Positions 1-8,070 of a stretch of DNA of 64,000 nt are shown here, one piece after another. The translations under genes were made by a program, and so were the position numbers. The notes below the pieces were generated by a model. That model made no database searches, was not told where the DNA came from, and worked only from the letters and a program-made list of their open reading frames with translations. Position 1 is the stretch's first letter, and each line of letters starts with the position of its first letter. The DNA comes from Verrucomicrobiia bacterium (GTDB lineage: Bacteria > Verrucomicrobiota > Verrucomicrobiia > Opitutales > Cerasicoccaceae). The DNA lies in contig JAUIAM010000017.1 in assembly GCA_030425485.1 (NCBI GenBank), positions 1 through 64,000 of the forward strand, in the 5' to 3' direction.

Positions 1-126
1 AGGGTCTTTTCGCGTCTTTTTCCGTTTTCTCAGTTCATGAATCTGGATTCACACCACTTCGAAAGCCGAAAAAATCCTCAAAATTACCTCTTTTTCCCTC
101 GTTTCTTAATTTGAAGACACAGCCTA
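1..126. repeat. Partial copy of the 171-bp palindromic element (copy 1)
   Basis: Bases 1-121 are identical to 35101-35221. After one mismatch the match continues through CCTAG, so the right end of the element lies here and its left part falls outside the window. The same orientation and almost complete identity over 121 bp of noncoding sequence, 35.1 kb apart, indicate a recently mobile or actively homogenised repeat. The complete copy at 35060-35230 shows inverted terminal repeats and an internal palindrome. No open reading frame with codon-like structure is supported within it. Confidence 0.9.
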
Positions 127-170
127 GCGCAGATTAAATAAAAGCGTAGCCGGAGAGATGCCTCTATATT

Positions 171-251
171 TTAACCACGGATCACACAGATGCTCACAGA
201 TAGCCGCGGAATAATCTGTGTGAATCTGCGAAATCTGCGGACATAATATTT
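171..251. repeat. Intergenic inverted repeat of the ACCACGGATCACACAGAT type
   Basis: The segment contains ATCACACAGAT and, about 25 bases later, ATCTGTGTGA, so transcripts can fold into a hairpin. The wording (ccacggatcacacagat ... aatctgtgtgaatctgcgaaatctgcgg) resembles a low-complexity intergenic repeat that I recall from many bacterial genomes. It lies just downstream of surE and may act as a 3-prime structure. No gene is supported. Confidence 0.55.
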
Positions 252-260
252 CTAAATGCC

Positions 261-1037
261 CTAGCTGCGGACTTTGCCGATCTCGCCAATATCGAGAATC
301 GTGTGGCTGATCTTGCCGTCGTTGAGCGCCTGCATGTCGTCGATGCCGCCGTGTGGGGCAGGGTCGCGCTCGACTTTGCCGAACTTGAAGGACGCGGCTG
401 TTTCGCGTACGAAGAGCGACTGGCCCTCCAGCGGTGCGGGCTCGGTGCGGGCAACTTCACTCTCGGCAGTCGTGCGCCGCGGGAAGTTGATGTTGTGCAC
501 GACGGGGGTGGGGTGCGTTATCCCCAAAATAGACTCGGCAAAGTCGGCCGAGAACTTGGCCGCATGACGCAGTGAGTCGGCAAAGTCGCCTTCGACGCGC
601 CCGTGGTTTTCACGGATTCTCTCAAACTCCACCTGCGGGATGACGTGTGAGTAGGCCACGGACGGAATGCCCCAGAAGGCTCCCTCCATCGCACCGCCCA
701 CGGTGCCCGAGCTGAGGATCAGCGGCAGACAGGCGTTGTAGCCGAGGTTGATACCGGAGCAGACGACGTCGGGCTTTTTCTCCAGCAGGTGCCCGAGTGC
801 GATGTTGGCGCAGTCGCCGGGAGTGCCATCGAGGGCAAAGGCCTGGCAGGGAAAGTCGTGGTACTCGGCGAGGTGGACTTCGCGTCGGCGGCTCATGGCC
901 CGGCCAATCCAGCTCTGCTCGCCCATCGGGGCGGCCACTACGACCTCGAATTTCTCTACCATCGCTTCGACCAATACGCGGAGAAACCACGAGTCGATAC
1001 CGTCATCGTTTGTAATCAGGGCTAAAGGTTTGGGCAT
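261..1037 (-). CDS. surE: 5'/3'-nucleotidase SurE
   Basis: Metal-dependent nucleoside monophosphate phosphatase of the SurE family, cytoplasmic, about 258 residues, which is normal for the family. The N-terminal LITNDDGID motif carries the Asp pair that binds the divalent metal. CSGINLG and SSGTVGGAMEG follow as the other conserved active-site blocks. The start MPKPLALITND (1037) is chosen over an ATG three codons upstream because it places the motif where SurE proteins usually have it. The gene is single, with no tight operon partner. SurE proteins act on nucleotides and sometimes short polyphosphate; the substrate here cannot be read from sequence. Confidence 0.93.
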   Translation of the reverse strand: MPKPLALITNDDGIDSWFLRVLVEAMVEKFEVVVAAPMGEQSWIGRAMSRRREVHLAEYHDFPCQAFALDGTPGDCANIALGHLLEKKPDVVCSGINLGYNACLPLILSSGTVGGAMEGAFWGIPSVAYSHVIPQVEFERIRENHGRVEGDFADSLRHAAKFSADFAESILGITHPTPVVHNINFPRRTTAESEVARTEPAPLEGQSLFVRETAASFKFGKVERDPAPHGGIDDMQALNDGKISHTILDIGEIGKVRS

Positions 1038-1092
1038 AGTTAGCATAACCTAAGGCTGCCCGCATGGGTTGGGCCAGCACTTTTCGTCTGCG

Positions 1093-1590
1093 CTACAAAT
1101 TCTGTTCAAGTAAATTAGCCAGTTTCAAGATTTGCGGGTGGTCTGGCTGCCAGTGGTTTAAGAGACGTTCTTTACCATTCATACGGTAATAGACCACGAT
1201 GCTATACCCGTCGCGTCCGAGGTAGCCGCTTGATGTTGGGGTCTTGCTGAGTGCTTCCGAGGAGATAATCGATATAATCTGTTTCTGCTCAGGCTCCTTG
1301 AGGTCAATAACGGTTGATTCCTCATTGCCATGGCTACCCGCGAAGATGGTCTTTTGATTCTTGGTCAGGTCGTAAATAACTGCTCGTGACACAATGCCCA
1401 TTGGCTGAATCGCGACCAGGAGATAATCCCCTTTGGGCAGCTCGACGGCTTGCTCCTTTAAGTAGTAGTCTACCGCGTCGTTACGTTTGTTCTCAAAGGA
1501 AACCGGAAATTTATAGTACTGCTCCTCGGCATATCCAATGTCCATGAGAAGCGACGAGAAGAACAAGGCCAGTAGCAAGCGGGTAGCCAT
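1093..1590 (-). CDS. Hypothetical secreted protein
   Basis: Protein of 165 residues with a cleavable-looking signal peptide: MATRLLLALFFSS followed by an AEEQ-type cleavage zone near residue 21. The mature part is a mixed alpha/beta sequence with no motif I recognise and no cysteine pattern. It probably sits in the periplasm. It lies just downstream of the pnp terminator on the same strand, so it should have its own promoter in the roughly 45 bases before the start. Function unknown. Confidence 0.65.
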   Translation of the reverse strand: MATRLLLALFFSSLLMDIGYAEEQYYKFPVSFENKRNDAVDYYLKEQAVELPKGDYLLVAIQPMGIVSRAVIYDLTKNQKTIFAGSHGNEESTVIDLKEPEQKQIISIISSEALSKTPTSSGYLGRDGYSIVVYYRMNGKERLLNHWQPDHPQILKLANLLEQNL

Positions 1591-1632
1591 GAATATAAGA
1601 CAAACGGTGAGGCAATGTGTTCAATGCTACCC

Positions 1633-1670
1633 GCAAAAAAATCCCGGCTCCTTGCGGAACCGGGATTTGC
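1633..1670 (-). terminator. Rho-independent terminator after pnp
   Basis: On the minus strand AAATCCCGG (1668-1660) pairs with CCGGGATTT (1647-1639) across a 12-base centre that can partly pair itself, followed by a run of seven T (1641-1635). It lies about 80 bases beyond the pnp stop, at the right place to end the rpsO-pnp transcription unit. Confidence 0.8.
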
Positions 1671-1684
1671 TAAATGTTAGGTGC

Positions 1685-1732
1685 GTTCTGGGGCAGCGAC
1701 CAGCGGGAGCGATGGGGTGAAACCCCATCTAT
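1685..1732. repeat. GC-rich intergenic hairpin unit
   Basis: GATGGGGTGAAACCCCATC (1711-1729) is a perfect 7-bp stem with a short loop, preceded by gcagcgaccagcgggagc. The preceding phrase recurs with small changes near 60820 (gcgacgagcgggagc) and near 54316 (ccgccgggagcgatg). It therefore looks like a dispersed short palindromic unit rather than a gene-specific regulator. Confidence 0.6.
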
Positions 1733-1750
1733 CGCCGCAGGCCGAGCCTG

Positions 1751-3979
1751 TTAGTCGCGACGACCGCGTCCACCGCGATCACCACCACGGCCACCACCGC
1801 CGCGACGGTCACCACCGCGACCGCCACCGGAGCGTTCCGGCTTGGGCTTGGGCTCGTAGGGGATGCCCTGGGCTTCAGCGAGGGCTGCGCGACGGCTGAG
1901 GCGGACCTTGCCGTTGTCAAAACCGATGCACTTGACCACGATTTCGTCGCCCACCTTGCAAACGTCCTCGACCTTTTCGACACGGAAGTCGGCCAGCTCG
2001 GAAACGTGTACGAGGCCTTCCTGGCCGGGCAGGCATTCGACGAATGCGCCGAAGTCCTTAACCGAGCGGACAATGCCCTTGTAGGTCTTGCCGTCTTCGA
2101 TCTCGGCCGTGACCATTTCGACTTCCTTGACCGCACGGGCCATGCTGTCGCCGTCGGTGGCGAAGACGAAGATCTTGCCGGAGTTGTCCTCGGCGATGTC
2201 GATCTGCGCGCCGGTGATTTCGGTGATGCGCTTGATGTTCTTGCCGCCGGGGCCGATGAGCATGCCGATCTTGTCCGGGTCGATCTGGAGCGTTTCGATG
2301 CGCGGGGCGTGCTCCTTGAGCTCGCTGGCCGGCGCGGCGATCGATGCGGTCATGACGTCGAGGATCTGGTCGCGGGTAACCTTGTTACGGGCGATTGCTT
2401 CCTTGGCGATGTCGAAGGGCAGGCCGTGGATCTTGAGGTCGAGCTGGAAGCCGGTGATGCCTTCCTTGGTGCCGCAGATCTTGAAGTCCATGTCGCCGAA
2501 GTGGTCTTCCGCGCCGATGATGTCGGTCAGGATGACGTATTGGCCGATCTTGCCCGCATCATCCGTCTTGGTGACGAGGCCGACGGAGATGCCGGCTACG
2601 GGGGCGGAGATCGGTACACCAGCGTCCATCAGGGCGAGGGTGCCGCCGCAGACCGATGCCATCGAGGTGGAGCCGTTGGACTCCATGATGTCGGAGACGA
2701 CGCGGATGGCGTAGGGGAACTCGTCCTCGGGCGGGAGTACGGGCAGGAGCGAACGCTCGGCGAGCGCACCGTGACCGATTTCGCGGCGACCGGGGCCGGT
2801 GAAGCGACCACACTCACCGACGGAGAACGGCGGGAAGTTGTAGTGCAGGATGAAGGACTTGGACTTGGGACCGCCGGTCAGGCCGTCGAGGTCCTGGGTG
2901 TCGCGTGAGGTACCGAGGGTGATGTTGACCACGCCCTGGGTTTCGCCGCGCTGGAAGAGCGAGGAGCCGTGAACGCGCGGGAGCACGTCGGTTTCGCAGT
3001 AGATGTCGCGGAGGTCTTCCGGGCCGCGACCGTCAGCACGCTTGCCGGAACTGAGGATGTTCTCGCGGTAAACTTCTTCCTGGAGGACTTCGAAAGCCAT
3101 GGAGATCTGGTTTTCGTCAAACTCCTCTTCGCCGACCTTTTCCTTAACGTACTCGGCGGCTTTCTCTTCGATGGCCTTCACGGCGGCTTCGCGGTCCTGC
3201 TTGCTGCCCTGGAATACGGCGTCGGCGAGGTTAGCGGCCTGTTCGCGGCACATTTCGAGGATTTCCGGCTTCACCACGTGCAGTTCAAACTCCTTCTTGG
3301 CCTTGTTGACCTGAGCGGCGAGTTCCTTCTGGGCAGCGATGATGGGCTGGATGGACTTGTGGGCAAACTCGAGTGCTTCGACGAAGCGCTCGTCCGGGAT
3401 CTGGTCGGCGGAGCCTTCGATCATCATCATCTCTTGCTCGTTGCCGACGTAGATGAGGTCGAGCGTGGACTCGAACATCTGCTCGTTGGTCGGGTTGACC
3501 ACGAACTCGCCGTCGACTTCGCCGAGGCGCACGCAGCCGATGGGGCCGTCCCACGGCACATCGGAGCACATGAGGGCGGCGGAGGCACCGTTGACCATGA
3601 GCACGTCCGGCTCATTGACCAGATCGGTAGTCATCAGGATGCCGATGACCTGTACTTCATTGAGGAAGCCCTTGGGGAAAAGCGGACGCAGGGGGCGGTC
3701 GCAGAGGCGTGAGGTGAGGATTTCCTTCTCGGAAGGACGCCCCTCGCGCTTGAAGTAACCACCGGGGAAACGGCCGGCGGCGGAGAATTTTTCGCGGTAG
3801 TCCACCGTGAGCGGGAAGAAGTCCTGCCCGGGGCGCATGGAAGTGGCCGCGGTGGCGCTGACGAAGAGCATAGTCTCGCCAACTGAGATGGTGACTGCAC
3901 CACTGGCTTGCTTGGCAATAGAGCCGGTGGAGATGGTGATATCGAGGTCCGGTACGGTGACCGAGTATTTTTGCTTCAT
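1751..3979 (-). CDS. pnp: Polyribonucleotide nucleotidyltransferase (PNPase)
   Basis: 3'-5' phosphorolytic exoribonuclease of mRNA decay, 742 residues. Order of domains: two RNase PH domains (the first with the [18 protein letters not shown] block, the second with FPPFSVGE and [13 protein letters not shown]) separated by an all-helical linker, then a KH domain ([11 protein letters not shown]) and an S1 domain ([14 protein letters not shown]). It ends in an unusual Gly/Arg-rich tail of about 25 residues made of GGRGGDR-like repeats, probably an extra RNA-binding tail. The start MKQKYSV at 3979 begins just before the first conserved strand; the longer open frame upstream overlaps the rpsO terminator and is rejected. 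The order rpsO-pnp is the classic bacterial arrangement. Confidence 0.97.
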   Translation of the reverse strand: MKQKYSVTVPDLDITISTGSIAKQASGAVTISVGETMLFVSATAATSMRPGQDFFPLTVDYREKFSAAGRFPGGYFKREGRPSEKEILTSRLCDRPLRPLFPKGFLNEVQVIGILMTTDLVNEPDVLMVNGASAALMCSDVPWDGPIGCVRLGEVDGEFVVNPTNEQMFESTLDLIYVGNEQEMMMIEGSADQIPDERFVEALEFAHKSIQPIIAAQKELAAQVNKAKKEFELHVVKPEILEMCREQAANLADAVFQGSKQDREAAVKAIEEKAAEYVKEKVGEEEFDENQISMAFEVLQEEVYRENILSSGKRADGRGPEDLRDIYCETDVLPRVHGSSLFQRGETQGVVNITLGTSRDTQDLDGLTGGPKSKSFILHYNFPPFSVGECGRFTGPGRREIGHGALAERSLLPVLPPEDEFPYAIRVVSDIMESNGSTSMASVCGGTLALMDAGVPISAPVAGISVGLVTKTDDAGKIGQYVILTDIIGAEDHFGDMDFKICGTKEGITGFQLDLKIHGLPFDIAKEAIARNKVTRDQILDVMTASIAAPASELKEHAPRIETLQIDPDKIGMLIGPGGKNIKRITEITGAQIDIAEDNSGKIFVFATDGDSMARAVKEVEMVTAEIEDGKTYKGIVRSVKDFGAFVECLPGQEGLVHVSELADFRVEKVEDVCKVGDEIVVKCIGFDNGKVRLSRRAALAEAQGIPYEPKPKPERSGGGRGGDRRGGGGRGGDRGGRGRRD

Positions 3980-4113
3980 GGGATTTCTATTGGTTATACC
4001 GGTGACGGTTAGGACGTCTCGGGGCCGGTAAGTCGGTATTTGGTTTTGTGAAAAGACTGCGCACGGCAGTCTCGCGAAAGTGATTAAGTTTAGGCAGGTA
4101 TCGCTCTTTGGAC

Positions 4114-4144
4114 AAAAAACTGGCCTTCCAGTTCGGAAGGCCAG
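4114..4144 (-). terminator. Rho-independent terminator or attenuator between rpsO and pnp
   Basis: Perfect 10-bp stem: CTGGCCTTCC (4144-4135) pairs with GGAAGGCCAG (4129-4120) with a 5-base loop, followed on the minus strand by six T. It lies 20 bases after the rpsO stop. It should end most rpsO messages and leave pnp to read-through or to its own promoter between 3980 and 4113. Confidence 0.88.
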
Positions 4145-4163
4145 AGTAAAAAAGGCGACCTGA

Positions 4164-4430
4164 TTATCGGCGGAGGCCGAGGCGACCAATGATCTCGTTG
4201 TACTTGTCGAGCTCGGTGCGCTTGAGGTAGTTCAACAGCTTGCGGCGGCGGCTGGTCATGGCGATCAGGCCACGGCGGCTGTGGAAGTCCTTGCGGTGCG
4301 TACGGAGGTGATCAGTGAGGTGCTTGATACGGGCCGAGAGGAGGGCAACTTGCACCTCGCATGAGCCGGTGTCCTTGTCACTGGTCTTGTACTCTTCGAT
4401 GATCTTGGTCTTATCTACTGCTTCTGACAT
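4164..4430 (-). CDS. rpsO: 30S ribosomal protein S15
   Basis: Primary 16S rRNA-binding protein of the small subunit, 88 residues, the standard length. Recognisable blocks are [29 protein letters not shown] and [10 protein letters not shown]. The start MSEAVDKTK (4430) gives the family length; the 42-codon extension upstream is GC-rich leader. Immediately downstream come a strong terminator and then pnp. In other bacteria S15 represses its own mRNA; the roughly 130-base leader could host this, but I see no clear pseudoknot. Confidence 0.97.
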   Translation of the reverse strand: MSEAVDKTKIIEEYKTSDKDTGSCEVQVALLSARIKHLTDHLRTHRKDFHSRRGLIAMTSRRRKLLNYLKRTELDKYNEIIGRLGLRR

Positions 4431-4734
4431 TTTAGTTTTTCTATTGCACGGACGCCGGGGAACCTCGTCTGAGGTGCCGTATTTCCCGCTACTCGCCGGA
4501 AATACCGTTAACAACACCCGAGGGCGTTGGGCCGCGGAAGCAGGCGACGGAGCCACCGACTTCTAACGCAAAGGGCAAAACAATGGGATTTTACCCCGGT
4601 TTTTCAAGGCTTAATTTCGGGATGTTTTAGGGGGCAAATGGCGCGACGGATGATCGCTGAGGCCAATGGGAACGCGGAGAATTCATTCATTGCCAACCAA
4701 CACACGCTGGAATTTGTGCAAGGCCCATCTGAAC

Positions 4735-4767
4735 GCACTTACTCAGTGTTCTTAGTGCTCTCTGTGT
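4735..4767. other. Low-complexity intergenic tract of dispersed-repeat type
   Basis: The phrase actcagtgttcttagtgctctctgtgtttaag lies just past the lycopene-cyclase-domain stop. It resembles the degenerate tgttctctgtg-type intergenic repeats familiar to me from several bacterial phyla. The rest of 4431-4767 is the rpsO leader and holds no gene I can support. Confidence 0.35.
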
Positions 4768-5109
4768 TTAAGTCTCTTTCGCCTTCCCCGGCAGGAAGAA
4801 GAGCATGACGAGGCACACGAGGGTGCTTTCGAGGATGAAGAAGCTGTACTCTTCGACCGGTATCCATCCGAGGATGGAGCTTTGCTCGCGCAGGCTGGCG
4901 AAGGGATACCACAGGCTGACGCCGTCCCCAAAGCCCCAGATGCCGAGGTAGACGGCGTAGTTGTCCCACGGGGTGGTAAAGGCGAAGGCGATCACGCAGA
5001 CCACGGCCCAGCAGACGATGTGTGCGCGCCGGATCTTGCGTCGGTGCACATAGAGCAGCACCGCAATCAGCGGCAGGGTAAAAATCAGATGGTAGCCCCA
5101 GTAGGTCAT
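4768..5109 (-). CDS. Lycopene cyclase domain-containing membrane protein (CrtYc/CrtYd type)
   Basis: Small integral membrane protein of 113 residues with three predicted helices (about residues 5-22, 31-47 and 93-107). The sequence TPWDNYAVYLGIWGF and the later GWIPVEEYSFF are the hallmark blocks of the heterodimeric lycopene cyclase family (CrtYc/CrtYd and the fused fungal/archaeal forms), whose Pro-Glu-Glu region is thought catalytic. In Actinobacteria two such subunits act together; only one is present here, with no other carotenoid gene in the window. Its ATG lies 4 bases past the stop of the DciA-like gene, so the two are co-transcribed. A role in carotenoid end-group cyclisation is inferred from family only. 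Confidence 0.78.
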   Translation of the reverse strand: MTYWGYHLIFTLPLIAVLLYVHRRKIRRAHIVCWAVVCVIAFAFTTPWDNYAVYLGIWGFGDGVSLWYPFASLREQSSILGWIPVEEYSFFILESTLVCLVMLFFLPGKAKET

Positions 5110-5113
5110 TGGC

Positions 5114-5500
5114 TTACCCGTTGAGCACCACGATCTCGCGCACGCACTGGCAGCCGGGGAGAGCGTGGAGCTGGCGGAGGATTTTGTTTTGCATGAACTG
5201 TAGCTCCTGGCGGATGACGGGGTTTCCGGCCAGGATGACCAGCTTGCGGTTGTTGACCAGCCGTTGCGGGCGGCAACGGTGGGCTGTGCGCTCACCGACG
5301 ATGTCCTTCCAGTTAGCCATGATGACGTTTTCGAGGTTGTCCTGACCGATCTGGTGTCGCTCGAAGATGACCTCGACCAGGCTGTCCAGGTCGGTCGCAT
5401 CGCGCTTTCGCGAGCGTCCACGGTCCTCGGGCACGCCACGCAGGTTGGCGATGAGGTTCTGGACGTCGCGGTTGAATTGCATGCCCGCACTCAAGTGCAT
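5114..5500 (-). CDS. DUF721/DciA-family protein
   Basis: Protein of 122-128 residues (ATG at 5500 or at 5482, MQFNRD) matching the DUF721 fold found in DciA, the loader of the replicative helicase in bacteria without DnaC. Visible family features are NWKDIVGERTAHRCRPQRL, with the W-x-x-I-V-G core, and NPVIRQELQFMQNKIL. It is compact and soluble. In many bacteria DciA homologues sit near recF/gyrB; here the gene leads a two-gene unit with a lycopene-cyclase-domain protein, which says nothing about its job. Assignment is from motif recall. Confidence 0.75.
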   Translation of the reverse strand: MHLSAGMQFNRDVQNLIANLRGVPEDRGRSRKRDATDLDSLVEVIFERHQIGQDNLENVIMANWKDIVGERTAHRCRPQRLVNNRKLVILAGNPVIRQELQFMQNKILRQLHALPGCQCVREIVVLNG

Positions 5501-5788
5501 CTAACCGAGAAAAGCAAGGCCATCGAAGGGAGGGCATTTTGCATTTTTGCGGTTAATATATTTCCTCACGCAAAGCCGCGAAGGCGCAAAGTGGTTGGGC
5601 AAGGAAGCGGCTTTGCTGGACAGTAAGCAGCCTGGGGAAGTAGAGGATAGGTCTTTGCCGACTGTATGCGGAGGTCCTTCGACTCGCTACGCTCGCTCAG
5701 GATGACAACTGCTTGGATGATTTTCCCATTTAAAGGAGCGAAGGGATGAGGTCATTTTTGTGCCGCTTTGTGCTTTTTGTGGCTGTTT
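5501..5788. repeat. Intergenic tract with two dispersed-repeat phrases
   Basis: Two repeat-like phrases lie between the DciA-like gene and the HAD gene. The first is cctcacgcaaagccgcgaaggcgcaaag near 5570, whose relative is found near 39712. The second is ggtccttcgactcgctacgctcgctcaggatgacaact (5673-5710), related to 45298-45335. Both are of a kind common in intergenic DNA of many genomes. I see no gene in these 288 bases. Confidence 0.55.
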
Positions 5789-6469
5789 CTAAAGCAGCGT
5801 GAGCAGTTCGCGCATGTCTTTGATGCACGCGACACCGGGCGGGGGCTCGCGGTCGCCGATCTGGAGGGCGTGCCAGCCAGCGGCTTGGGCCCCGGCGCTA
5901 TCTTCGCTCGGGCTGTCACCGATGTGCAGCAGGTGCTCCGGGCGCAGGCCAAAGTGCTGTTCGGCCTGGCGGAAGATGCCGGGCTCGGGCTTGGCCATGC
6001 CGACTTCGGCTGAGAGGACAAGGAAGTCGTAGTATTTGCGCAGGCCGATTTCGTCAAAGACGCGGTACTGGCGCGCGTCGTTGTTTGAGATGACGCAAAG
6101 CGGCAGACCGCGTGCCTTGAGGTTTTCTAGAACTTCAATGACGCCGGGCAGGATTTCGAAACAGCGGGCCTGGCCAAAGGTGTCCCAGAGTGAGCGAAAG
6201 AGCCGGGGCAGGCTTTCCTCCGGATGGAGCCCGGCAAAGGTTTTGTGCACGATCTCCGACCACGCCTCTTGCCCGAGGATGCGGCCTTCGGGGCTGCCGG
6301 TGACTTCGACGAAGGCTTGGCGAAAGCGTGCCTCGACCACTTCGGGGGCTACGTGGCCGCCGTGCTCGGCCAGCACCTTGGCGTAGAGGTGGCCTACGGA
6401 GGGCTTGACCGTGAGCAGGGTGCCAAAGGCGTCGAAGCTCACGCCGCGAATATTCTCCAACAGGCTCAT
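5789..6469 (-). CDS. HAD-superfamily hydrolase (HAD-IA, haloacid dehalogenase/HDHD3-like)
   Basis: Soluble phosphatase-type enzyme of 226 residues. Motif I is FDAFGTLL with the nucleophile at Asp13 and Phe at +2 where phosphatases usually have the acid/base Asp; this pattern is seen in the dehalogenase-like branch. Motif II is ISNND, motif III is the Lys of GMAKPEP, and motif IV is HIGDSPSED. A helical cap lies at about residues 20-90. Its ATG overlaps the stop of the upstream glycosyltransferase by ATGA, so it is translationally coupled to the polysaccharide operon. It may dephosphorylate a sugar phosphate, but the substrate is not readable. Confidence 0.85.
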   Translation of the reverse strand: MSLLENIRGVSFDAFGTLLTVKPSVGHLYAKVLAEHGGHVAPEVVEARFRQAFVEVTGSPEGRILGQEAWSEIVHKTFAGLHPEESLPRLFRSLWDTFGQARCFEILPGVIEVLENLKARGLPLCVISNNDARQYRVFDEIGLRKYYDFLVLSAEVGMAKPEPGIFRQAEQHFGLRPEHLLHIGDSPSEDSAGAQAAGWHALQIGDREPPPGVACIKDMRELLTLL

Positions 6470-7266
6470 ACTTCGGCGGGGGCGGTGTACTGGTCAAGCC
6501 CCTGCTCACAGCGTACCGTTTGCGAGGCGATGACCTGCTGGAGTCGCTCGGTGTTGCGCTCGACGCTGGCGCGGGAAACCGTCGGGTGGTTAAGGTGGAA
6601 AACCAGCCCGCGCCCGTAGACGAACTTCCGCACCCGGCCCAGGTGGTAGAGCCGTACGCACAGGTCGGAGTCCTCCATGCCCCAGCCCTCGTAGGCCTCG
6701 TCGAAGCCGTTGACCGCAACGAGGTCTTCGCGCCAGATGGCGAGGTTGCAGCCGATGAGGCCGCGATGCTTCTGGTTGCGCAAGGTGAGGGGCAGCGGCC
6801 AGCGGATGCCCTTGAGCAGGCCTTTGACCTTGCCTGAAAAAATCAGCCCGGTCAGCGGCTTGCCCTCAAGAAAGTCCGGCACGGCTTCCTCCACGATAAA
6901 AGCGCGGCGGCCCTGCACGAAGGTCCCGGCCTCGGCCAAACGGCGGTGGTCGGCGATAAATTTATGCGTCGGCACGCAGTCGCCATCGAGAAAGACGATG
7001 TATTCGCCCGTGGCTTGGGCGATGCTCTGGTTGAGGATGCGGGTTTTGCGAAAGCCCTTGTCCTCGTGCCAGACGTGCTTGAGGGGGCAGCCGAGTCGGT
7101 CCTGCCAGCGCTCGATGAGCTCGCGGGTCTCGGGGCCCGAACCGTCGTCGCAGACGATGACTTCGTCCGGTAGTTCGTAGCCGCGGCTAATGGCCCGCAG
7201 GATGGCCTCCAGGGCGGCGGGCTTGTTATAAGTGCTGACGATGAGGCTGAGGCTCGTGGTGCTCAC
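6466..7266 (-). CDS. Family 2 glycosyltransferase with galactosyltransferase-like C-terminus
   Basis: GT-A enzyme of 266 residues. SLIVSTYNKPAALEAIL opens the nucleotide-binding fold, EVIVCDDGSG follows, and FLDGDCVP is the metal-binding DxD. The C-terminal WGMEDSDLCVRLY block is typical of the Glyco_transf_7C region. The start is the GTG at 7266, which overlaps the upstream stop as GTGA; the in-frame extension further up is out-of-frame sequence of the neighbour. It belongs to a tightly packed leftward cluster of polysaccharide genes. Donor and acceptor are unknown. Confidence 0.9.
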   Translation of the reverse strand: MSTTSLSLIVSTYNKPAALEAILRAISRGYELPDEVIVCDDGSGPETRELIERWQDRLGCPLKHVWHEDKGFRKTRILNQSIAQATGEYIVFLDGDCVPTHKFIADHRRLAEAGTFVQGRRAFIVEEAVPDFLEGKPLTGLIFSGKVKGLLKGIRWPLPLTLRNQKHRGLIGCNLAIWREDLVAVNGFDEAYEGWGMEDSDLCVRLYHLGRVRKFVYGRGLVFHLNHPTVSRASVERNTERLQQVIASQTVRCEQGLDQYTAPAEV

Positions 7267-8042
7267 GGTTGGGAGGTCTCCCGTGCCTGCTTGTCTTCGT
7301 AGAGCCGCGCGTAGCGGTAGAAGGTGGAGAAGGCGGTGAAGGCGGCGATGTAGAAGCCGGGGAAGCCGTCGAGGAAGCCGCGCTTGAGCACGTAGGCGCG
7401 GAAGAAGCGCCACCAAGGGCGAAAGAGCACGTCGATCAGACGCCAGCGCTTGTGCCGCTTTTGCTTCACGAAGCTGTCCGTGAAGGGAACGATCTTCGAG
7501 AGGTGGGAGTTGAGGTCCGGGTTGCTGTAGTGCTCAAGATCGGCGGACAGGAGCTTGGCTTTTCCGTCGAGGAGCATTTTCTCGTGAATGATGTCCGGAC
7601 TCCAGCGGCCTTTGCTCTTGCGGATGAGGCGCAGGGAGTGGTCCGGGTACCAGTCGCCGTGGGTGATCCAGCGTCCGAGGAACCAGACCTTGCGCGGGAA
7701 CATGGCCCCGGCGTACTCGCTCGGGTTGCTCTGGACAAAGGCGAGGAGCTGCGCGGCCAACTCGGGGGTGACGACCTCGTCGCAGTCCAGACAGAGCACC
7801 CAGGGGCAGGTCGTTTGATCGAGGGAGTTGTTCTTCTGGTCGCCGAAGCCCGTCCAGGGCTTTTCGTAGACCTTGGCCCCAAACTCCTCCCGGGCGATTT
7901 TGTCCGTGCCGTCGGTGCAGTCGTTGACCACGATGACGATTTCCTCGGCCAGCGTGCGTACGCTCTGCAGGCAGCGGCGGATGTTGTGCGCCTCGTTGCG
8001 GGCAATGATGCTGACGGAGATGCCTGTTTGGGGAAAGTTCAT
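7263..8042 (-). CDS. Family 2 glycosyltransferase, WaaE/KdtX-like
   Basis: Protein of 259 residues starting MNFPQTGISVSIIARNEA. The GT2 fold shows VVNDCTDGTD and the DxD-type CLDCDEVV. The C-terminal half, with WYPDHSLRLIRK, IHEKM and the FFRAYVLKRGFLDG-x-PGF stretch ending in a membrane-associated helix, is typical of the WaaE/KdtX family that adds a hexose to the inner LPS core. The gene is coupled to the next GT2 by a GTGA overlap. I infer a role in LPS core assembly, consistent with the heptosyltransferase-like gene upstream in the operon. Confidence 0.9.
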   Translation of the reverse strand: MNFPQTGISVSIIARNEAHNIRRCLQSVRTLAEEIVIVVNDCTDGTDKIAREEFGAKVYEKPWTGFGDQKNNSLDQTTCPWVLCLDCDEVVTPELAAQLLAFVQSNPSEYAGAMFPRKVWFLGRWITHGDWYPDHSLRLIRKSKGRWSPDIIHEKMLLDGKAKLLSADLEHYSNPDLNSHLSKIVPFTDSFVKQKRHKRWRLIDVLFRPWWRFFRAYVLKRGFLDGFPGFYIAAFTAFSTFYRYARLYEDKQARETSQP

Positions 8043-8070
8043 GCTGTCATGGAAATTTCGATACTCACGC

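Noticed and set aside
5110-5490. Apparent N-terminal extension of the lycopene-cyclase-domain protein
   Set aside because: The extension is an out-of-frame reading of the DciA-like gene; the domain starts at MTYWGYH (5109), 4 bases after that gene's stop.
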